Shown here: positions 45,201 to 55,844 of the stretch, one piece after another
How the letters are laid out: the number at the start of each line of letters is the position of its first letter
Numbering within the stretch: the first letter of the stretch is position 1
DNA from: Actinostola sp. cb2023
Taxonomy: Eukaryota > Cnidaria > Anthozoa > Actiniaria > Actinostolidae
Direction: 5' to 3'
NCBI GenBank assembly: GCA_033675265.1
Contig: JAUJYZ010001255.1
Span: 756,665-820,664, forward strand
Length of the DNA stretch: 64,000 bases
The notes under the pieces: generated by a model
Database searches by the model: none
What the model saw: only the letters and a program-made list of their open reading frames with translations
Told to the model about the DNA's origin: nothing
Translations under genes and position numbers: made by a program

Positions 45201-48200
45201 GATTCTTCCCCAGAGATATCTAATACATGTAGTAGTCCGGCAGCCAGAGCGGAACACCTTGCACTTACTTCCATACAACGTTTTATTGTGAATTCTTGGC
45301 AAAGACATGATGCTTAACAATAATCTAAATGATGACAGTCTGGCATCCTTGGGCATCAGGAGTTATGGAGGGCCGATTGAAATGCAGAAAAACCACAGGG
45401 TACCCGCGTCATGAATTCACAGAAACATGCATTAAAATATCTAAACTGGGTACATTTAACCCTCAAATGTATATTCTCACTCACTATGGACTAGTGTGCA
45501 TGTTACATCGCCTAAAGTGTGAAATTCGGCACTCTTAGTAATATTGATAGTAGTTCGGGCAAAACCACAGGGTACCCAAGTCGTAATTTCGAGATTTGCA
45601 ATATTTCATTAGTATGCAACTTATTTTGCGCATAAGGATATAAGCGAATCTTAAGTTTACCATCGGACGCTATTCTTGCCTTTGTCTCCTCTTTGTGAGT
45701 GTCTTGCACATTAATGCCGCCAACAATTTCAGCGATGGCCTGTTTCAAACGACAGCAGATGTGGAGACCAAGGACCCATGTCTTCAGCGTTTCGGGCTTC
45801 AGCGTGATTCCAACAATGCCACCTGGGCCATGACCATAGTGCATAAAAGTTGTCTCGATGAACATGTCACTCCAAATGCCGTTCCAAAGCCCTGGAAAAT
45901 GATGCATCACATATGCTCTCTTTTCCTGAACTTCGAAAGCTCCTCTTGCCCCAAGCTTTCCATTGAGCGCAGATAGTAGAGGCCATATCGGGCATAGTTT
46001 ACATGAAAAGATGCAAAGAAGTATGGCAGCATTTGCTTCACAGCTACCAAATGAAGGGACCAGTCAGCTTCTCTCTTGGCTCGCACGTACAGCATCATTA
46101 TGAAAACCGGCTTAATGAAGCAGTCGACCCACAACTTTGATTTCTTGCTTGTACTAGCTATAGCAGCATTGTCTAAGCGTGCTAACGGTTCTTCCATGGT
46201 ATGAATATTGCCACTGCTCATATGGTTCTTCTTAGCAACTCTTCAACGACAAGCCTCATTGCCCTGACATTTTGCGGGAATTTCTTACCAGAGATCGAAA
46301 GCATCTTTGGTACCACAGCAAATATGTCGATGCTAGAACATCTGAGAGTCCAGTTGATTGATGAGTGACTTGGAATTTCTTCAGATTGTAGGCTTGTTGG
46401 ATAAAACACTGGTAATGATGTTACCTATCAAAAGAGCTGGTAGCATAGTGTGTTATTCAAGTCATCTGTCAATGCCGTCAGAAGATCCATTGAGGTTCAG
46501 TGGCTAACTGGCCGTTCGACATGTCCTCCTTCGTGATTCTTATTTCGTAACGCTTGATCTCATTGTAAATTGTTTTCCCAAACTTCTAATTCTCAATCAA
46601 AAGATATTGTTGGTCATCTTCTGCTTCAAAAGTAAGATTCAGTACATTCGAAGCACTGTCTCTAAAGACAATCACACTAGATATTCCTGACGAGGAGAGG
46701 ACTGCATGCAATATCATCTCAGTAAAAAGTGGTCTTGGATCTTCTTTAATAGGGATCTTCGTGTCAAGTAAAGCCGCTTTACCCCCAAATAGCTGGTATT
46801 GTTGAGCTCACTTGTGTTCCACAAACGTCTTTCTTCATCTCATCAATTACTTGATCAAATGCTAGATCTGCAGGTTCGTCTACGTTTGTACTGTTTTTGG
46901 CAGCAGAGATCGACCGGCTTAGGAGACATGAAGCAAGTCATACAATTGACATGATAGCGCGCATCAGCAGCATGCAAGTCACTTAGCGCACCTTCAACTC
47001 TAAGTCTAACTTGGCTGACAATTATTGTATCATTTCGCTGTAAGCATGCATGCATCTGGAATGGACTCCTTGGACGACTTCTGGCCAGCACTTGCATAGG
47101 CGGTTCGCCATAATACTGCTTTTTCCATCGATCTGGATGTTTTTTATCTATTTCTATGTCACATTGCTCGCCACAAAAAAGACAGTGCCGTCTTTAAATC
47201 GAAACGTTGGTGCATCTGATCGACGTTGCTTTTTTAATGGCTGCCGGGCTTGCTGATTCCGTAGCGAGAACGCGTTTTAATGGCGACTCTACTGTGTATC
47301 CTTGTATATACGTCACAGCATCATTTGAGTCGCCATAAAAACGTGTTCTCCCTACTGAATCAGCAAGCCAGCCATCGTATACAAGGATACACAGTAGAGT
47401 GACACTCTATATATAGGCTTGGGTCATCACTTAATTTTTCGGCATGTGTAATATGGATATCGTCTTTGTATTCTTTACTAATCTTAATGATAGTCTGGAT
47501 ACGTGCCGGGCCTGCTTTCATCAGATCACCCTTGTCGTCACAGTGAAACTTTCCCTTAAAGATACACTGGTTTTCTGCCATTTTAGTACAAACTATTGGG
47601 AGCTAAAAAAGTAGAAACATCGCGTTATGTGTACTACAAGAAAGCTGCAACAACGTTACGATAGTGACAAATCTCTACGATACACATCTCACTGTAGCAC
47701 TTAATTTAGCTAACTACTCACTATCTATTGAGTGATAGATAGTGAGTAGCGAAAAAGCCGGCGTTTTGAACAAAAACAAGGTAGTATATGCTAGTTGGTT
47801 TCTACTGACTATAACAATTAGACTACTCCTTCTCGTTTTCTATGAGTTCAAATAGTCAACTCGACGCTACGCGCCTCGTTGACTATTGACTCATAGAAAA
47901 CTTGAACTCGTAGTCTAAATGTTAATTAGAATCTGGCAAAAATATATATTACAAAATATTGTTGAAATACAGGATTTGGAGCTATATTCGTTCCGATCCG
48001 AGAATTTCGAAACACATGTTATTTAACTAAGAACTGGGCTAAATATACGTGAAAATGATGATCCGAAAATATATAGATAAGAAATCTGAATAGTCTAAAG
48101 CACAATTTATAAATATCACCGATCTGGAGTCAATTTACTGATTGGCCTAATTTGGAAGGAAATACTTACAGTTTCGGTAAAGATGTGGCCTGGGCACTAG

Positions 48201-51200
48201 TTTCCAGGCCACATAGTTTAAATTGGTTATTCCAAGGGTTGTGTGAATCATTTTACAACTTTATTGTACATCTAATTAGTCGTTATTATGAAACTTGCAA
48301 CTGAAAAATTATTTTACATCCCAATTAACACAACAAGCGTATTTCACCACAGGGTTCCCAATTCTCGTTTTGAATGGGGTGAATAAGCGCTTTATAACTC
48401 TTGATGCCCAAAGGTGATGAGGTGTCATCAATCAGATTTTTAAAGTAGAGACCCTAAACTAAAATAATATGCAAAAAAATATTGTATGGAAGCTACTGCA
48501 AGGTTCTGCGAAAAATGAGGGTTTGGCTGCCGGACTATAGCTGTAGATGTACAGCGATCTGAGATCAAGACAAATTATGGGAAACTGAGGGTTTTTCGTT
48601 AGTAACATGTGAAATTCATTCATTCGACCTCAAGCTTGGAATCACGCTTTATGTTCGAACGAGATATGGCGGAGGTTAACATGAATTTTAAAGTTTCAGA
48701 TCATCCATTTCAGATCGACTGTTATCAACGTTTTTTGAAATATGTGTACAGTGTATGTAGGTTATGGATATGATGTTGGTTTTTGCTACACAGATCTAGA
48801 GATCAAGCCAGATGTAGTGTGGCCCAATGCACAACAGATCCACATCAGTGCCATAAGTGAATGTCTGTCTGTAATGGCACTAGGACTGAAAGATGGAACC
48901 GTAGCTGTGTGGGATGTTCATAGAGGTTTGTATAAATACATGTACTTGTAAGTAGTAACAAGTAACTGTAATCTGTGTCCTATCTGTACAAACTCTGTCT
49001 GACTATGTCTGTGTGTCTGACTATCTGTCTGGTACATGTACTTCAATTTTAATGCATATTTTCTCTCATTTAAATGGACCTATTATCTCAGTTAGTTTCT
49101 TGAAACTGCTTGAGCCATTCATTCAAACTGGTTGATTTAATCTGTTCGATAACTAAGTTTTCTTGAACATTTTCCAGGTGTCCTGCTAAGGGTGTGTTCT
49201 GTAACTAACCAGGCCAATATTACTTTTATGCACTTCTTACCAAGTGGATTCACCCAGCCCTACACAGACGATCAGCCTTCTTATTTGTCGGTCCCGATTT
49301 CCATTGCAAATCTTGCTGTAGCATGTGATAATGGCAGCTTTAGCGTAGTTCAATGTGGGGTTGCTTACTGTCCACCAGTGAAGCCTTTGATTGACAAGTA
49401 AGTGATGGTACAGTGTAGGTCGAAGGATATTGCATCTATAGGTAGATCCAAGGGTGTTGCGACTACCCAGTCCCACCCTGTCCCCATCCATCTTTGACAA
49501 TTCAGGTACAACATATTGAATAAATAAATGAACCTTTTAGATACACATGTTCAATGTATAAGGATCTTGCACCGCTACCAAAAAGGGAACAAGAAGTTTT
49601 TAACAGTTACATTGTACATGTACATGTATATCTATGTGCATGGTTGATGGAGTCATACAGAACATCAAAGATGGGAATAAGAGTGAGTTGAGAAGACAAC
49701 ATTACTTTTAACAGGCACTTGACTGTCTAATTTTCTGTCACCATTTTAGATCTGCTATTCAGCGTGATATCATAACATCAGTGTGTACATTGTCCAAGAC
49801 TCCACAAGTGGTATGACTGTAGTTTAGTGGAGAACAGGCCCCTCAGAGGTCGCCCTTTCTTCTTCTCCTCCTCTTCCGTTGCCTCCTCCTCTCCTTCTTC
49901 TTCTTCTTTTTCTTCTTTTTCTTCTTCTTCTTTTCTTCTTCTTCTTCTTCTTTTTCTTCTTCTTTTTTCTTCTTCTTCTTCTTTTCTTCTTCTTCTTCTT
50001 CTTTTCTTCTTCTTCTTCTTCTTCTTCTTCTTCTTCTTCTTCTTCTTTTTCTTCTTCTTCTTCTTTTTCTTCTTCTTCTTCTTTTTCTTCTTCTTCTTCT
50101 TTTTCTTCTTCTTCTTCTTCTTCTTCTTCTTCTTCTTCTTCTTTTTCTTCTTCTTCTTCTTTTTCTTCTTCTTCTTCTTCTTCTTTTTCTTCTTCTTCTT
50201 CTTTCTTCTTTCTTCTTCTTTCTTCTTCTTTTCTTCTTCTTCTTCTTTTCTTCTTCTTCTTTTTTCTTCTTCTCTTCTTCTTCTTCTTCTTCTTCTTCTT
50301 CTTCTTCTTCTTCTTCTTCTTCTTCTTCTTCTTCTTCTTCTTCTTCTTCTTTTTCTTCTTCTTCTTCTCTTTTTTCTTCTTCTTCTTTTCTTTTTTCTTC
50401 TTTTTCTTTTTTTTCTTCTTCTTTTTCTTCTTTTTCTTCTTTTTCTTCTTCTTTTTTCTTCTTTCTTCTTCTTCTTCTTCTTTTTTCTTTTCTTCTTCTT
50501 CTTCTTTTTTTTTCTTCTTCTTCTTTCTTTCTTCTTCTTTCTTCTTCTTCTTCTTCTTCTTCTTCTTCTTCTTCTTCTTTTTTCTTCTTCTTCTTTTTCT
50601 TCTTCTTCTTCTTCTTCTTCTTCTTCTTCTTTTTCTTCTTTCTTCTTTTTTTTCTTTTCTTCTTTTTCTTTTTCTTCTTCTTTTCTTCTTCTTCTTCTTC
50701 TTCTTCTTCTTCTTCTTCTTCTTCTTCTTCTTCTTTCTTCTTCTTCTTGTTTTTCTTTTTCTTCTTCTTTCTTCTTCTTCTTCTTCTTCTTCTTTTCTTC
50801 TTCTTCTTCTTCTTCTTCTTCTTCTTCTTCTTCTTCTTCTTTTTCTTCTTCTTCTTTTTCTTCTTCTTCTTCTTTTCTTCTTCTTTTTTCTTCTTTTTCT
50901 TCTTTTTCTTTTTCTTCTTTTTCTTCTTTTTCTTCTTTTCTTTCTTCTTTTTTTCTTTTTCTTCTTCTTCTCTTTTCTTCTTCTTCTTCTTCTTCTTTTT
51001 CATCTTCTTCTTCTTCTTCTTTCTTCTTTTCTTCTTCTTTTTTCTCTTCTTCTTCTTCCTTTTCTCTTCTTCATAATGATAAGTGCTTGACCTGGCAATT
51101 CTTTGTCTTCTTCTTCTTTTTTTCTTCTTGGCTGTTAAGGTTCAGGCTTCAGCTGGCAACTTCTTTTTCAGCATCTTCTTCTGCAATTTTCTTCTTGTTT

Positions 51201-53423
51201 CTTCTTCTAAAATACATTTTCTTCATCTTCTTCATCATTTCTTTTTCTTCTTCTTCATTTTTTCTTCTTCTTCTTTTTCTTCTATCTCTTCTTCTTCTTC
51301 TTCTTGCCTTCATCTTGTTCATCTTCATAAAAGAACCTTTATTTCTCCTTCTCCCTCCTCCTTACCCTTTTCCTGAGAGACATAACGATAAGTGCTTGAC
51401 CAGGGCAATTGCAGACGTGCATGGACACATACTGCAATCATATTGCTGGAGCATTGGCTGTTAAGGTACAGGCACAGCTGGCAACACGATTGCAGCATGT
51501 ACCATGTTACCAAAGCAACTGCATATTTAATTATAATATTACCAAACTTACTAAAGTACATGGTGATCCTACTTCTGCAACATCCATCATCATTGCTTCA
51601 TTTGCGGCTGAACTGGTTCTTATATATTGGGTGCTTAATTGGCTAAATTTCAGCCAGGAGGTTCTTAATCTGCAGTTTCGTATATGCGGGTTTTTGCAAT
51701 ATTGATGTTGCACTGTGTGTCAGTGTCTTTACACAGTGAGTCTATTTTATTGGAAATATTATGTTTGTTCACAGGTGGCTGCCTGCAAGGAGAGTGGGCA
51801 TATAACGTTCTATGACACTACATCCTACACAGCCATATGCCATGCAGAATTACCTCAGCCATACTTGGTGGATGTATTGTCTTCTCCATGTATTTCTGCT
51901 GATGGACAGGTCCTTGTACTCAAAGGTACAATATTTACAGCAATGTACAGTGTACATGCATATACAATCAGAGTTGGTTAATTACAACTTGTACCAGGTT
52001 AAACTCAACTTCTGTAACTTTATTTGATTATTACTTTTAGGCTTTTGCCAAGATGAGGATGCTGAGGAAGAAGATGCAACAGTAAGTATTGTGTGAGAAT
52101 CTACACTCATCATTATCAGTCATCATCATCATCATAAATGTCATCATCATCATCATCCTCACTGTCATCATCGTCATTGTCATCACCATCATCATTGTCA
52201 TCATCATCCTCACTGTCATCATCGTCATTGTCATCACCATCATCACTGTCATCATCATCATTTTCACTGTCATCACCATCATCGTCATTGTCATCACCAT
52301 CATCACTGTCATCATCATCATTGTCATCACCATCATCATTGTCATCATCATCCTCACTGTCATCACCATCATCGACATTGTCATCATCATCTTCACTGTC
52401 ATCACCATCATCGTCGTTGTCATTGCCATCATCATCGTTATCCTCACTGTCATCACCATCATCATCATCCTCACTTGGTCCTCACTGTTATCGTTGTCCT
52501 ATTTTTCTACTTTGTGATAATATAAATTTATTTATCATTGATAGATATCTACAGTATTCACGTTCCCTCTTCACTCATTCCCCTCCTTCAATCGATATTG
52601 GAGAATGGCTGTAGTGAATGAACCATATGGATTAGATAATACCATAGAGACGAGTATGAACTCACTCGTCCAGGACAGGTATGTCGAAAGGGTGAACTTA
52701 GGGGAGAGGAGGGGAGGGGTCCTCTCTAATACATGTATCCAGTATTACAGATAATCGAGTTAAAATTTATGAGTGAAATTTTTTTAAATTTTTTATTGAA
52801 TTATTGTATTTTTTTATTTATTTTTATTATTTTATTATATTGAGTGCTTTTATCAGTGAGTTGCCCCAATCCTCTCACTACTCCCCTGTTGTCGCTATTA
52901 GTTTTATTGTACACATGTTATCAATCCATATCAGGATATCCAGTCAAGGAACACGACAGTTGAGGATGCAAGACCGATGGGGAAAGTTTAAAGACGAGCT
53001 CAAGAAGATGCAGTCTGACAAAAAACGTACTAACAATACAGTATGGCTGACAAAACAACAACAGGTAATCACACCTCCCTTGAAGACAACCACAAGCGAA
53101 CGAAAGACTATTGAGATAAATATTGCTTTGACAGGGACCACAACCACAAAGTACCCTTGAAAGTTGGGGGGGGGGGGGGAGGGCTGGATATACTGGTAGA
53201 CTGGTATATCAGTCAGACAACAGCTTATTGTGACAAACATTTTGGCTAAAAGTGGGGGAGCAAACCCCCCCCCCCCCTCCCCCCTCCCACCTCAATAATC
53301 CCCCGACCATTGTGTAGAGGTTTTAATAACAATAAGTGTATGTGCTTGCAGGTGGCCGGGATGTAAACTTGCAATACTTTAATGTAGTTTGTTTTGTTTC
53401 AGACTGTTGGAACTAAAGGATAG
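42241..53423 (+). CDS. WDR93: WD repeat-containing protein 93
   Basis: Twelve exons join in phase: 42241-43032, 43701-43990, 44328-44392, 44982-45059, 48794-48925, 49178-49397, 49750-49810, 51775-51925, 52041-52081, 52545-52678, 52935-53064 and 53403-53423, giving 704 residues against about 690 in vertebrates. Diagnostic stretches are FLVDPEQIFDVLPQPFRLID, YIFDQVWAVIE, WLEVLRIPKETWMKE, PDVVWPNAQQIHISAISECL, LGLKDGTVAVWDVHRG and the basic C-terminus RMQDRWGKFKDELKKMQ, ending TVGTKG. The family is poorly characterised; it is a WD-repeat protein associated with motile cilia. The ATG at 42241 is the first in frame and gives a basic then acidic start (RTKKSKKP, EDDEGEDE). Introns contain a decayed transposon-like ORF, a 1.2 kb CTT array and a CATCAT array. 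Confidence 0.93.
43033..43378. repeat. 72 bp tandem repeat starting at the WDR93 exon 1 donor, five units
   Basis: GTATGTATTACATTACTCTG starts at 43033 (the donor itself), 43105, 43183, 43255 and 43327. Each unit also has TCTAGACAGACACCCATCTA, TACATGTACATTGTAAGCTG and GACAAACACTGTCT. Every unit therefore repeats the donor word GTATGTATT. The intron continues to 43700 without other features. Confidence 0.95.
44574..44772. mobile_element. MITE, family A
   Basis: Starts TAGTGGTTTTCGTATGAGTG and ends CACTCATACGAAAATGACTC TA. The interior has CCGTATCCAAGCATTTTGAT and GGTTGAATAAAATG. Next to it, 44773-44860 has AGTCAAACAACTATTAAATG ACCACCC, probably a degenerate CAGTCAAAC-type element. Confidence 0.75.
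45512..47583 (-). pseudogene. Decayed transposon-like multicopy protein (unnamed family), in WDR93 intron 4
   Basis: Collinear - strand fragments are in different frames with stops between: MAENQCIFKGKFHCDDKGDL at 47581; CLFCGEQCDIEIDKKHPDRW near 47190-47130; VEGALSDLHAADARYHVNC at about 47000; FPQNVRAMRLVVEELL at about 46250; VNYARYGLYYLRSMESLGQE at about 45980; and GLWNGIWSDMFIETTFMHYG then GHGPGGIVGITLKPETLKTW at 45890-45750. I recognise these phrases as a large protein family repeated in cnidarian and some mollusc genomes and behaving like a mobile or multicopy gene, but I cannot name the family. It is broken in several places and lies inside an intron of a gene on the other strand, so it is not functional here. 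Confidence 0.7.
47242..47400. repeat. Permuted inverted duplication inside the decayed ORF
   Basis: The block GCTTGCTGATTCCGTAGCGA GAACGCGTTTTAATGGCGAC TCTACTGTGTATCCTTGTAT appears again inverted just to the right, but with its segments in a different order: the ACTCTACTGTGTATCC part precedes the GGCTTGCTGATTC part. This breaks the pseudogene reading frame near 47360. Confidence 0.65.
47700..48793. other. Remainder of WDR93 intron 4: hairpins, no gene
   Basis: 47706-47750 is a palindrome around TACTCACTATCTATTGAGTG. 47812-47925 is an inverted repeat (AATTAGACTAC...GTAGTCTAAATG; TTTCTATGAGTTCAAATAGT CAACTCGA) that is probably a small MITE. CCACAGGGTTCCCA is at 48348. No coding potential. Confidence 0.5.
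49855..51070. repeat. (TTC)n / TTCTTTTTC polypyrimidine array, 1.2 kb
   Basis: Almost pure C and T on the + strand, mixing TTC and TTTTTC words. It starts about 45 bp after the donor of WDR93 exon 49750-49810. Long poly-Phe/Ser/Leu and poly-Lys/Glu frames are by-products. It is triplex-prone by composition. Confidence 0.95.
51071..51240. other. Hybrid of the TTC array and the unique flank at 51381-51600
   Basis: ATAATGATAAGTGCTTGACC, TTGGCTGTTAAGGTTCAGGC and CAGCTGGCAAC occur here in the same order as in 51383-51484, but with the intervening bases replaced by TTCTTCTTC. The same type of hybrid occurs at 56.2-57.5 kb. A consensus artefact is the simplest explanation. Confidence 0.7.
52110..52480. 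repeat. (CATCAT)n-type array with CACTGTCATCACCATC words
   Basis: In the WDR93 intron after exon 52041-52081, starting about 30 bp after the donor. Recurring ATCATCATCCTCACTGTCAT and CACCATCATCGTCATTGTCA blocks show nested duplication. Confidence 0.9.
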
Positions 53424-53532
53424 GGTTTCTACCAACATTATTCAGTGATTGTAAACACTGCCTTCAGACTGTTGGAACTAAAGGATAGGGTTTCTACCAA
53501 CGTTATTCAGTGATTGTAAACACTGCCTTCAA
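53401..53532 (+). repeat. Tandem duplication of the WDR93 terminal exon
   Basis: A 65 bp unit (AGACTGTTGGAACTAAAGGA TAGGG...AACACTGCCTTC) occurs twice, at 53401 and 53466. Each copy has an AG acceptor and encodes the same TVGTKG-stop, so use of either acceptor gives the same protein. The copies differ by a single A/G (AACATTATTC/AACGTTATTC). Confidence 0.9.
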
Positions 53533-53619
53533 GACATTGTTTTTACAACATTGAGTGGCAGCGCGAGTTTTGCAGCACTTCTTCTTCAGTTCTGGTGTAT
53601 ATTTATGTAACTTTTCTTA

Positions 53620-53625
53620 AATAAA
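53620..53625 (+). terminator. Candidate WDR93 polyadenylation signal AATAAA
   Basis: AATAAA about 200 bp after the WDR93 stop codon. It is the first canonical hexamer downstream; no downstream GT-rich element was judged. Confidence 0.4.
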
Positions 53626-53639
53626 TAACAATAATATTA

Positions 53640-53890
53640 CTATTGTCCTTACTTAGGAAAGGGAATGGGTAGGAAAGGGAAACGGAAAGGGAATGAGTAG
53701 GAAAGGGAAACGGAAAGGGAATGAGTAGGAAAGGGAAACGGGAAGGGAATGAGTAGGAAAGGGAAACGGGAAGGGAATGAGTAGGAAAGGGAAACGGGAA
53801 GGGAATGAGTAGGAAAGGGAAACGGGAAGGGAATGAGTAGGAAAGAGAAACGGAAAGGGAATGAGTAGGAAAGGGAAACGGGAAAGGAGA
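53640..53890. repeat. 28 bp minisatellite AAGGGAATGAGTAGGAAAGG GAAACGG
   Basis: About nine units of the purine-only word, starting roughly 20 bp after the candidate polyadenylation signal of WDR93. The - strand frames reading SRFPFLLIPFP are by-products. Confidence 0.95.
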
Positions 53891-55840
53891 TGGAAATTTG
53901 CCCATGAAATCTGTTATTTGTTTTCCGTGTTTGCACAGGCTTATGCAAACCGAGGGGAAGTTTGGGAGAATGTATTTAGTAAATAAAATGATTTTTGACA
54001 ACAAACAAATGTTGTTCACTGAATCGCTCTTTGACATGTCTTGGCCGAAAACCGTGTTTGCATAGCCTCATGAAACACGGCTAATCAGCCAATCAGAGCG
54101 CGCGTTATATAAAAGTTATTTTATAATCTATATTTTTCCCATAACGTCAAAATTAATAATAATAATAATAATATAATAATAATAATCTTCAGCCAGGGTA
54201 AACCCTTCAGCTGATGCTGATATCAATGGGTGCCCTGGTAAACTAAATACAACAAAAAAATGTGTTTTTATGTAATTACTAAATTCTGAAGTTTGACTAT
54301 ATACTCCCGCTCTTTGAACCTTGAAATACATAAATATACTCGGGAGCCGGAGTTCGTTTAAAAAAAACCTATAAAGTGCATGCAAGTCGCTCCGATATCT
54401 TTCGAGCGTGACTCGGGCTGAATAAATAATTGTATTTTTCACAAAAGAATGGGTTCTACTTGATGCTGGCTTTTGTTTGCTCCGTACCTCGTTCGGTGAA
54501 CCGTATAGTATTCCGTGAATTGTACATGTACGCTTATCTTTCGTTCTTTGCTAATGGTGTAGCCTTAAAGTACTCCAGTAGGATGAATTCATCCTTTCTG
54601 CCACTGCACAGTAATTATAATTCACTTGTCGTCTGTAACGCACTGTCCCAATCATGACTTTTTTCGCCGTCAAACAACATATCTGCTTCCAGAAGATTCT
54701 TGAACTTTGTGTAGGATAATTAATTTCTCTTCGAGGTCTTTCAAGCTTTTTCACAACTACAAACTTCATCGTCTTTGGACAAGTAAAACAGTCAGGAACT
54801 TCAAAGTAAGCCACGTTGAATTTCTATATGTAAATTATATATTGCAGCGTTTATAATACAATGTTTGGAACTCGACTTTTCAGTTCTATTAAACTAATCT
54901 TGGAATCTTTATTGCAGAAAAGGTAGAGCAAGAAAAACGAGGTATTCCAAGGCTTTTTAAAGTCAAATTAACACTTTCAATGCTTGTTTGGTGTGGGTAA
55001 AAAAGCCAAAGTTATGTTATATTTTACATGACTCGATTAACAATTCACTGAATATTCAATGTTGTATGTGTGTACTGATGCAAGTCGGTACTTACAGTAA
55101 TTGACTAAAGCGTTGAAATCATTCCAGTTTTCATATTTACGGAAATTTATGGCAGTTATTCAAGGATAAGAAATAGGAAACTAATAATATCTATGAATGA
55201 ATTATATAAGATGAAAATTCGATGTTGTTTTAAGAATTGTTTTATTTTCACGGATGATTGCGAGTAAATACAATACTGTATTGAAGTGGTTGGCATTACT
55301 GTACACTAATTGACTTATTCTAATTACTCTTTTTGAATGCATTTGTGTCTGTTTGTCTGTCCGTTATACGGTTGAATAAGTCCCCCGGTTATAAGCCCCT
55401 CCTCCCCTGATTATAAGCCCACCTGTCTGCTAACAGTTATAAGCCCCCCCTGTTATAAGCCCCCTCCATTTACTCCTCCCCATATGGGGTACCGTATACA
55501 GGAACAAATTATCAGGCAATAGATTAGGTGCAGACGAGACTGATATAAGGTTTTTTTCTGAATGCATTCGTGTTTCAAAGCTTTTACTGTTATTGTAATC
55601 ATTGTGGGTTTTTTTAATCTGAGAACGGATTTCAGTCGTTTTTTCCTTCCTTTTATAAGCCCCCAGGTTATAACCCTTATGAAGTTTATATAAGCCCAGG
55701 GCTTATAACTGAGATTCTACGGTCTATATATGTATCTCTATGCATGGCTGTCTGTCCGTATGTCTGTCTGTCCTTGGCTAGTTTGTAATAATAATACTTT
55801 TTTATTTCTACACCGTGTAAAATCACGTCTGTCTAGTTCT
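53891..55840. other. Intergenic sequence; CCAAT/TATA-like site and GTTATAAGCCCC-repeat element
   Basis: No gene is seen. AGCCAATCAGAGCGCGCGTT ATATAAAA at about 54091-54117 has a CCAAT box and a TATA-like word 15-20 bp apart, a possible promoter for the + strand myosin or part of a repeat. At about 55364-55725 TATACGGTTGAATAAG and a TTCTACGGT end enclose TTATAAGCCCC words, perhaps another TIR element. Confidence 0.4.
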
Positions 55841-55844
55841 TTGG

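Noticed and set aside
49827..51464. 545-codon poly-Phe/Ser/Leu and 386-codon Lys/Glu frames
   Set aside because: Products of the TTC array.
54091..54117. CCAAT plus TATATAAAA as the definite myosin promoter
   Set aside because: It is nearly 4 kb from the first coding exon, and CCAATCAGAGCGCGCG-like words may belong to a dispersed repeat; kept only as a possibility in the intergenic entry.
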